DNA from: Myxococcales bacterium
GTDB lineage: Bacteria; Myxococcota_C; UBA6777
Length of the DNA stretch: 11,626 nt
Assembly (NCBI GenBank): GCA_027005175.1
Contig: JALTMC010000724.1
Coordinates: 1-11,626, forward strand
Direction: 5' to 3'
The translations under genes were made by a program, and so were the position numbers. The notes under the pieces were generated by a model that was not told where the DNA came from, did no database searches, and worked only from the letters and a program-made list of their open reading frames with translations. Each line of letters opens with the position of its first letter. The stretch's first letter is position 1. Below are positions 6,213 through 11,626 of the stretch, piece by piece.

Positions 6213-8687
6213 ATGGTTATAGAGAGCAGTCATGAGTGGCGACATATTTTTCATCAAGCGAGAGACATCGCAGGGCAACTCAAACAAAACTTGAGTAGTG
6301 TCCATGTGTTACTATCGATATTCTTAATCCCGAACAAAGCAGAGCAGCTACTTCTGGAGCGAGGCATTGATGAAGATCGTGTGCTTGAGCAGATTATAGA
6401 GCTTGTGGATGAGCCTTCTGAAGTGCTAGAGCAGCTTTCCTCTCGAAGTCAGCAAGCGGCCATATTGTGTGGCTCTTCAGAGATCGACAGCTTGCACCTC
6501 TTGATCGCAATCACTCGGGTTCGGGCGGGCCTCGCTTATCAGCTGCTTGCGAAGTGTGGTGTGTCTTTACCAAAGCTTCGCAACCAGGCGATGGCCTATC
6601 TGACAGGGCGAGTGAAGCGACGATTTCACTCACAGACTGAGACTGTGCCTGTCTCTGCCAATGCTGCTCCGCCTCCCGCGCCCACAGTGAACGATGAGAG
6701 CACCGATACCATTCCGGCGGAGAGCACCGAAGATCGGGAGCAACCTTTGGCAGCGGGGGAGCTGGACCCCAAAATATATCCTTGGTTAAACAAACTGGGA
6801 CGAAATCTCACAAAGCTGGCTTTGTCTGGTAAGTTAGATCCATTGGTGGGTCGCGAGCGAGAACTCAAAGAGATCGTCTTTATTCTCGGGAAGCGCCGCG
6901 CCAACAATCCTTGTCTTGTGGGTGAGCCTGGTGTGGGAAAGACTGCCCTGGTTGAGGGGCTTGCGGTGATGCTGGCGCATGAGGAGATCCCTCGTCTCTC
7001 TGGAAAGATCTTGATTGAGCTTGATATGGGCAGTCTTCTCGCGGGTACACAGTTGCGTGGAAGCTTGGCCGAAAAGCTCAAAGGGATTAAGGAGGAGGTT
7101 AAGGCAGCACAAGGTCAAGTTATCGTATTTATCGATGAGGTTCACACTCTTGTTCGAGCAGGTGCTACAGGTGAGGGCGCACAGGACGCCTCCAATGATC
7201 TCAAAAGGGCTCTGAGTCGGGGGGAGTTTCCTTGCATTGGTGCTACTACCACCAAGGACTTCAAGACTTATATTGAGCCGGACCCTGCTCTTGTTCGTCG
7301 ATTTCATCAGATCTGGGTCGAAGAGCCCTCCATGAAAGAAGCCCAGTATATTATCGAAGGTGTTGTTCCTCACTATGCTGTGTATCACCAAGTCAAATAC
7401 CTGCCAGAAGCTTTGTTGGCAGCCGTGAAGTTGAGTGCTCGCTTTATCCATGATCGTCGCCTCCCTGCGAAGGCGATTGATGTCATTGACCTGGCCGGAT
7501 CTCGTGCTCGACAAGCGGGCCTTGATACGGTGTCTGTCGAGGAAATTTCCCAAGCCATCGCTTACATGGCATCTGTTCCCGAAGAGCATCTGTTTGTGGA
7601 AGAGCGCAAAAGGCTCCTTTCGATGCAGTCTCGTTTGAGTGAGGAGATTATCGGTCATCGCGAACAAATCGAGCGAGTCGCTACTGTTGTACGCCGTAAC
7701 TACGCTGGCTTCAATGGTAGCCGACCTTTGGGTTCTTTCCTTTTCCTCGGTCCTCCCGGTGTGGGAAAAACCGAAATGGCCAAGTCTCTCGCTACATTCT
7801 TGTTTGGAAACGAGCATGCCATCACACGTTTGGATATGTCGGAGTACCAAGATTCAGCTTCGGTCAATCGCCTGATTGGTGCTCCTCCCGGCTATGTTGG
7901 GCATGATGATGGTGGGCAACTTACAGAGAGTATCCGGTCGAGACCTTATCAGTTGATCCTGATTGATGAGATTGAAAAGGCGCACCGCGACGTTCAAATG
8001 TTGCTTCTTCAATTGCTCGAGGAAGGGACTCTCTCCGATGGAAAGGGGCGTCGAGTTTCTTTCTCCCAGTGTGTTGTGGTGATGACTTCCAATCTCGGAA
8101 GTGAGCAATTCTCCGCCGGTAGTCGATCTTCCATTGGCTTCTCACGCGGTGACATCTCTCAAGACGAGATACGCGATAGTATTCTCAACTCTGCCAGCAA
8201 ACAGTTTCCACCAGAGCTATGGAATCGTATCGATGAGCAGCTGGTCTTTGCTCCATTGGCACACAACGAACTTCGTGCGATCGCTCGACTTCTTATTGAG
8301 AAGAGTTCTGCACACTTAGAGGCTGAGCGCAATATCTCTTACCGGGTCTCCGATCCTGTGCTTGATTGGTTGATTCTTCAAGGCGGCTTTCATCCTCGTC
8401 GTGGCGCACGACCCATGCGCTCGATGATTCAACGCAATCTTGAAGCGTCTCTCGCCGACCTGATCTTGCTTGGTAAAGTCGTAGATGGAAGCCGCTGGGA
8501 GGCTGTCATGTCTCCGGAAGGGCTCTTGGAGTGGCAGCCTTGGACTGCACCCAATATCGATTCTGCTCCCCCAGTAACCGACCATGAACATGCTCCTCAT
8601 GCTGCCTCTCTCCTCGAACATTCAGACGATGAGAAAGAGGACAGTGACGATGACGATCCCATCGATCCCATCGCTGTCCTTTTGTAA
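6213..8687 (+). CDS. ClpA/ClpC-like AAA+ unfoldase subunit of the Clp protease
   Basis: The product is 824 residues, a two-ring AAA+ unfoldase that would feed proteins to ClpP. Residues 1-145 are a Clp N domain. A Pro/acidic linker (about 148-195) follows. D1 has Walker A GEPGVGKT (237-244), Walker B VIVFIDE (303-309) and an arginine-finger segment ALVRRF. D2 has Walker A GPPGVGKT (513-520), Walker B LILIDE (581-586) and NRID near 670. No coiled-coil M domain separates D1 and D2, as in ClpA and unlike ClpB. IGF at 641-643 matches the ClpP-docking tripeptide. The last 22 or so residues are strongly acidic, which is unusual. I prefer ATG 6213, nine bases after AAGGA; GTG 6192 in frame would add seven residues. 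No clpS or clpP lies nearby. Confidence 0.95.
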   Translation: MVIESSHEWRHIFHQARDIAGQLKQNLSSVHVLLSIFLIPNKAEQLLLERGIDEDRVLEQIIELVDEPSEVLEQLSSRSQQAAILCGSSEIDSLHLLIAITRVRAGLAYQLLAKCGVSLPKLRNQAMAYLTGRVKRRFHSQTETVPVSANAAPPPAPTVNDESTDTIPAESTEDREQPLAAGELDPKIYPWLNKLGRNLTKLALSGKLDPLVGRERELKEIVFILGKRRANNPCLVGEPGVGKTALVEGLAVMLAHEEIPRLSGKILIELDMGSLLAGTQLRGSLAEKLKGIKEEVKAAQGQVIVFIDEVHTLVRAGATGEGAQDASNDLKRALSRGEFPCIGATTTKDFKTYIEPDPALVRRFHQIWVEEPSMKEAQYIIEGVVPHYAVYHQVKYLPEALLAAVKLSARFIHDRRLPAKAIDVIDLAGSRARQAGLDTVSVEEISQAIAYMASVPEEHLFVEERKRLLSMQSRLSEEIIGHREQIERVATVVRRNYAGFNGSRPLGSFLFLGPPGVGKTEMAKSLATFLFGNEHAITRLDMSEYQDSASVNRLIGAPPGYVGHDDGGQLTESIRSRPYQLILIDEIEKAHRDVQMLLLQLLEEGTLSDGKGRRVSFSQCVVVMTSNLGSEQFSAGSRSSIGFSRGDISQDEIRDSILNSASKQFPPELWNRIDEQLVFAPLAHNELRAIARLLIEKSSAHLEAERNISYRVSDPVLDWLILQGGFHPRRGARPMRSMIQRNLEASLADLILLGKVVDGSRWEAVMSPEGLLEWQPWTAPNIDSAPPVTDHEHAPHAASLLEHSDDEKEDSDDDDPIDPIAVLL

Positions 8688-8908
8688 TGTGAAGTGAGTG
8701 GTAAGCGACTTCTCCCCCGTCCATCGAACCCGAATCATTCATGAGCATTCTACTGCGAGCGGGAAGCCTCGCCTTAAAACAAGCGCAAACTTTTTATCGT
8801 TACGAAAAGAAATGGATGTCACCCTAAATGGCTTCCTTTTGTGTGCGAGTTTGCGATGATAAATGTACTGAAAACGGGTTGATAACCACGGGTTTACACA
8901 GGTCCGTC

Positions 8909-8924
8909 GCGGGCTCAAACCCGC
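8909..8924. other. Stem-loop GCGGG/CCCGC
   Basis: GCGGG (8909-8913) and CCCGC (8920-8924) form a five-base-pair stem around the six-base loop CTCAAA. It sits directly before the first 36-bp repeat. It looks superficially like a tRNA T-arm, but loop length and surroundings do not fit a tRNA. Confidence 0.5.
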
Positions 8925-8925
8925 A

Positions 8926-9041
8926 CTCTGACGACAAAAAAAAACGACGAAAGTCGGCTCACGATTGGGCATTGATGCAAGGTCGGCCCTGAAAACCTCT
9001 GGTAGCTCTGACGACAAAAAAAAACGACGAAAGTCGGCTCA
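8926..9041. repeat. 36-bp exact direct repeat pair (8926-8961 and 9006-9041)
   Basis: Two identical 36-base copies start 80 bases apart. Each contains a run of nine A followed by CGAC-GAAA-GTCG, a four-base-pair stem capped by a GNRA-type tetraloop. Similarity continues past each copy into CGATTGGG with one inserted base in the second. No protein reading is plausible. The repeats could be part of a dispersed element or a structured RNA. Confidence 0.85.
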
Positions 9042-9050
9042 GCGATTGGG

Positions 9051-9091
9051 TTTCCCTTTCAAGGGAAAGTGTTCTGAGTGCCCTTCAGGGC
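9051..9091. other. Two adjacent hairpins with TTCA loops
   Basis: TTTCCCT/AGGGAAA (9051-9068) forms seven pairs around TTCA. GCCC/GGGC (9080-9091) forms four pairs, also around TTCA. Neither is followed by a T-run on either strand, so they are not simple Rho-independent terminators. They lie just after the second 36-bp repeat. Confidence 0.5.
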
Positions 9092-9200
9092 CGTTCGATA
9101 TCCTCACAGTGGGGGGGCATCTCCACGGATGTACAGGAAATTTCGCTATGTCCATTTCTTTTTAAGGCTGTCAGGTTTCCGTAGGATTGAGCTTTTGGGA

Positions 9201-9229
9201 TTGACATCCTTTTGAACCTTCGGTAGAGT
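9201..9229 (+). promoter_or_regulatory. Candidate sigma70-type promoter for the porin/binding-protein operon
   Basis: A perfect TTGACA (9201-9206), a 17-base spacer and TAGAGT (9224-9229, four of six matches to TATAAT) point to the porin gene. The transcript would start near 9236 and carry a leader of more than 200 bases that includes the 21-bp tandem repeat and the inverted repeat at 9412-9439. Confidence 0.6.
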
Positions 9230-9244
9230 CCGCCCTTACTGTCT

Positions 9245-9286
9245 TCTTGGTGCTCCTTTTTTTAATCTTGGTGCTCCTCCTTTTAA
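9245..9286 (+). repeat. 21-bp tandem duplication in the presumed 5' leader
   Basis: TCTTGGTGCTCC followed by a T-rich tail and AA occurs twice head to tail (9245-9265 and 9266-9286), with two T/C differences near the end. It lies just downstream of the candidate promoter. No function is evident. Confidence 0.8.
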
Positions 9287-9411
9287 TAATGAAAAGAGCC
9301 ATGAAACTTCATACGGTCTGTCTCCATCCACACCCCCCATCCTTTTTCTAACTACCTGCAGTTTGTAGGTTCTAGCAACTTCATCTCTCTCTTAAAAATG
9401 TGATTGGTATA

Positions 9412-9439
9412 GGTGCGTTCTTCTTTTTTGGATCGCACC
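9412..9439 (+). promoter_or_regulatory. Inverted repeat GGTGCG/CGCACC just before the porin start codons
   Basis: GGTGCG (9412-9417) and CGCACC (9434-9439) form a six-base-pair stem around 16 bases, ending one base before ATG 9441. It could be an operator or an RNA hairpin affecting translation start. Confidence 0.35.
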
Positions 9440-9473
9440 AATGACCTCCTATGCTACTGGAGACTGGATACTT

Positions 9474-10715
9474 ATGTCTTGTATACGTGCGTTGTTTGCT
9501 TTTACCTCTTTTCAAAAGAGCTTTCTTTTCACTCGTTTTGTTTCTTTTGTTAAGGTTTGTGGATGGTTTCTTTTTGGGCTCTTTGTTTGTCTTCCTTCAA
9601 CAACATGGGCGAAAAAAGGGGATGTTCGGAAGATTAGCCTTTATGGCTTTGCTCGTTTTGATGCGATTTTCAACGATGCGAGATTTGACTTTGCTCAGTT
9701 TGCGTTTGTGGTGAAGCCTCGGCTGAATGGTAAGCGAGAGAATGAACTCGATCTTCACCCTCGTTTGTCACGTGTTGGTGTTCGGTTATGGAGTGGGAAG
9801 CTCACTCGTGATATCCATTTGGATGGTCGTGTTGAGATCGACTTTCACAATGGTGGAAGTGAGTCTCGTGCGTTCTTGCGCTTACGACATGTATACGGTG
9901 TGTTTCATTTTAAGGGATTGTCATTGTTGTTTGGTCAAACCGGTCACCTTGTCGCTCAATTATCTCCTTCAGCCAACAATGATACGACGATGTGGAACGC
10001 AGGAAATATAGGAGATCGCGCTCCTCAGCTACGTTTGGGATATTCCTTTCAACTTGGGCGGGGGAAGCTGTCTGTTCAGGTTGCTAGCGTTATGCCAAAC
10101 GCGGTTGATAAAAAGGACCTCGACAAGAACGGAACTCTGGATGGGCAAGACGCTGCTTCTCCTGCGGTTCACGCGAGAGTTGGATTTGTCTCGCCTCTTT
10201 GGACAAAGCGTCCTTTTCGAATTGCTTTTGGTGGGGTCTGGGCCCGTGAGGAGGTGAGCAAGCCAATTGCTGGTAAAAGTGAGTTCTCCTCCCTGGGGGT
10301 CTTTGCAGAGCTTGATTTCCCGATACATGATCTTGTTGGCATCCGGGGAGAGTGGTTTCTTGGTCAAAATCTTTCTGATTTACGGGGTGGAATCAAGCAA
10401 GGTGTTAATCCTGTTCGTGGAACCGAAATTCGGACCATGGGTTTTTGGGCTGAGGTGTGGGGAAAACCTCTTAAATGGCTCACCTTTGTTGTGGGTTACA
10501 GTCAGGACCAACCCAATATCGAAGATCTAGAGGATGGAAATGCTTCGCTCAATCGGGTGTTTTGGGTCTCCGCTATGATTCGGCCTGTGCCTGCTTTTAA
10601 GATCGCTCTCGAATATCTACGCTGGTACACCGCATACAAAGGTGACAAAATGTACGATGGCAATCGTGTGAACTTACACTTCACTTATTACTTTGATTGG
10701 ACAAGTCGCTTCTGA
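9474..10715 (+). CDS. DcaP-like outer-membrane porin with EF-hand-type loop
   Basis: The product is 413 residues from ATG 9474, which has GGAG 11 bases upstream. An in-frame ATG at 9441 would add 11 residues but lacks a ribosome binding site. A long signal sequence, basic then strongly hydrophobic, ends at Ser-Thr-Thr-Trp-Ala (residues 42-46). The mature protein alternates short amphipathic strands and turns. LYGFARFD at its start, a RLRHVYG segment and FGQTGH resemble DcaP-type trimeric porins, and the protein ends in Phe, as many outer-membrane barrels do. Residues 215-226 (DLDKNGTLDGQD) fit a calcium-binding EF-hand loop, probably in a surface loop. The substrate is unknown; the next gene suggests an anionic solute. 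Family assignment is by motif resemblance, but the barrel class is fairly clear. Confidence 0.82.
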   Translation: MSCIRALFAFTSFQKSFLFTRFVSFVKVCGWFLFGLFVCLPSTTWAKKGDVRKISLYGFARFDAIFNDARFDFAQFAFVVKPRLNGKRENELDLHPRLSRVGVRLWSGKLTRDIHLDGRVEIDFHNGGSESRAFLRLRHVYGVFHFKGLSLLFGQTGHLVAQLSPSANNDTTMWNAGNIGDRAPQLRLGYSFQLGRGKLSVQVASVMPNAVDKKDLDKNGTLDGQDAASPAVHARVGFVSPLWTKRPFRIAFGGVWAREEVSKPIAGKSEFSSLGVFAELDFPIHDLVGIRGEWFLGQNLSDLRGGIKQGVNPVRGTEIRTMGFWAEVWGKPLKWLTFVVGYSQDQPNIEDLEDGNASLNRVFWVSAMIRPVPAFKIALEYLRWYTAYKGDKMYDGNRVNLHFTYYFDWTSRF

Positions 10716-10774
10716 GCACAATCATTCATGTTTCTCTATGTTGTTGTTCTCACTTCTATCAAAGGGTTTTTCTT

Positions 10775-11626
10775 ATGAGCGTATGGAATATTCGTTTCAA
10801 TCGATGGGCTTGTTTGTTGTTCTTTACCATGGTGAGTATGGGCTGTAAGAAAAAATCGAGCAACTCTTCTTCTTCCAAGGCGAAACCTTCTACTGTGATT
10901 CGGGTGACGGGTATTCCCGATGAGAACCCTACAGAGTTGCAGAGAAGGAATGCGCCGATGGTGGCTTTTTTGGCCAAGTCTTTGGGCGTTAAGGTTCAGT
11001 ATATCCCTGTCACGGATTATGGTGCTGCCGTTCAGGCATTGGTGGCAGGCAAGATCGACTTTGTGTGGTTGGGTGGTTTTACTCACGTTCAAGCCCGAAC
11101 CATGGCAAAGGTTGAGCCTCTGGTGATGCGGGCCATCGATCGAAACTTTAAGAGTGTGTTTGTGACTCATACAAAGAGTGGCATTAAAAGTATGGCAGAG
11201 CTCAAGGGAAAGACCTTTGCATTTGGTTCAAAAAGCTCAACCTCTGGACATCTGATGCCGCGCTATTTTTTGTTGACTCGGTACAAGCTCGATCCATCCA
11301 AAGACTTCAAAGGGGCTCCTGTTTTTAGTGGTGCACACGATGCCACCGTGAAGATGGTGGAGTCTGGTAAGGTCACGGCAGGAGCACTCAATCAACAGGT
11401 GTGGGCGCGGATGGTTCGGTCAAAACAGGTTGATCCTAAGAAGGTCAAAGTGCTGTGGACCACACCGGGTTTTGCAGACTATGTTTGGACCGCTCGTGCA
11501 GCAGTTGCGCCCAAGTTACGTGCCCTCTTTGTGAAGGCATTTTTGTCGTTGGATCCAAAGAACCCCAAACACAAGGAGGTTCTCAGGTTACAGGGAGCTA
11601 CAAAGTTTGTAAAAGCTTCACCCCAC
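10775..11626 (+). CDS. ABC transporter substrate-binding lipoprotein, PhnD / putative selenate type (3' end beyond window)
   Basis: The frame is open for 284 codons to the right edge. ATG 10775 follows AAAGGG by eight bases. The N-terminus is a lipoprotein signal with Cys24 in SMGC as the likely lipidated residue, although the -3 residue is not the usual Leu, followed by a Ser/Lys linker. The rest is a periplasmic type 2 binding protein. IPDENPTELQR (48-57), VTDYGAAVQAL (79-89), WLGGFTHVQAR (98-108), STSGHLMPRYF (155-165), GAHDATV (186-192) and GALNQQVW (203-210) closely match, as I recall, the family named putative selenate ABC transporter substrate-binding protein, a relative of PhnD. The ligand is probably an oxyanion such as selenate or a phosphonate/phosphite-like compound; specificity cannot be read here. 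It lies 59 bases after the porin on the same strand with no visible terminator, so co-transcription is likely. Confidence 0.9.
   Translation, partial: MSVWNIRFNRWACLLFFTMVSMGCKKKSSNSSSSKAKPSTVIRVTGIPDENPTELQRRNAPMVAFLAKSLGVKVQYIPVTDYGAAVQALVAGKIDFVWLGGFTHVQARTMAKVEPLVMRAIDRNFKSVFVTHTKSGIKSMAELKGKTFAFGSKSSTSGHLMPRYFLLTRYKLDPSKDFKGAPVFSGAHDATVKMVESGKVTAGALNQQVWARMVRSKQVDPKKVKVLWTTPGFADYVWTARAAVAPKLRALFVKAFLSLDPKNPKHKEVLRLQGATKFVKASPH

Larger units (their letters stand above)
8688..9473. other. Long intergenic region without a convincing gene
   Basis: This region of almost 800 bases has no ORF with coding character. The open frames across it are short and run through the direct repeats. The first part (8688-8905) shows only weak hairpins, for example GCGAG/CTCGC at 8755-8772 with no adjacent T-run, so no confident terminator for the Clp gene is seen. 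The rest holds the repeats, hairpins and promoter listed separately. A 28-codon ORF at 8741-8827 has no ribosome binding site and is not annotated. Confidence 0.7.

Noticed and set aside
6834-7850. Minus-strand 338-codon ORF opposite the Clp gene
   Set aside because: It is an antisense shadow of strongly conserved AAA+ coding sequence.
8741-8827. Plus-strand 28-codon ORF beginning MSILLRAGS
   Set aside because: No ribosome binding site or promoter is visible; at this length it is easily chance.
8901-8935. tRNA-like T-arm (GGGCTCAAACCC)
   Set aside because: The loop and stem lengths are wrong, and no matching acceptor, D-arm or anticodon arm is found upstream.
8739-9017. Minus-strand 92-codon ORF in the intergenic region
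   Set aside because: It runs through the non-coding direct repeat and poly-A tract, has no ribosome binding site and no recognisable motif.
8926-9041. Two-repeat CRISPR-like array
   Set aside because: There are only two copies with a single 44-bp spacer, the repeat contains a nine-A run, and no cas gene is present.

Overview
This window has about half GC content. It comes from a Gram-negative bacterium: it encodes a secreted protein with a cleavable signal peptide, an outer-membrane beta-barrel and a lipobox-bearing periplasmic binding protein. No rRNA or other taxonomic marker is present. The mixture of a ClpA-type unfoldase, long TPR proteins and Cys-rich secreted proteins would fit a deltaproteobacterial or myxobacterial-type lineage, but that is a guess.

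Left third, minus strand. Positions 1-1229 hold the most unusual gene, which runs off the left edge. It encodes a signal peptide, a roughly 200-residue Lys/Arg/Cys repeat domain with 38 cysteines, a cluster of 13 histidines, and a helical domain resembling the Spy/CpxP/ZraP family of periplasmic chaperones and metal sensors. The repeat units are multiples of three bases, so several wrong frames are also open here and can hide the true one. Upstream lie a D-2-hydroxyacid dehydrogenase of the glyoxylate/hydroxypyruvate reductase type (1394-2365) and, 12 bases before that, an 1188-codon gene (2378-5944). The product of that large gene reads as a decayed RecQ-like helicase fused to a long helical/TPR region with a four-cysteine cluster. 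These two genes are probably co-transcribed.

Centre, plus strand. A divergent intergenic region (5945-6212) separates the helicase-like gene from a two-AAA+-domain Clp unfoldase (6213-8687). That protein has an N domain, no M domain, an IGF ClpP-docking tripeptide and an acidic tail.

Intergenic region 8688-9473. No convincing gene is seen. It holds a 36-bp direct repeat pair containing a GAAA-tetraloop hairpin, other small hairpins, a good sigma70-type promoter, a 21-bp tandem duplication and an inverted repeat near the next start.

Right third, plus strand. A DcaP-like outer-membrane porin (9474-10715) with an EF-hand-type loop is followed 59 bases later by a lipoprotein substrate-binding protein of the PhnD / putative selenate ABC transporter type (10775 to the right edge). 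Together they look like an uptake operon for an oxyanion or similar solute. The ABC permease and ATPase would lie beyond the window if present.
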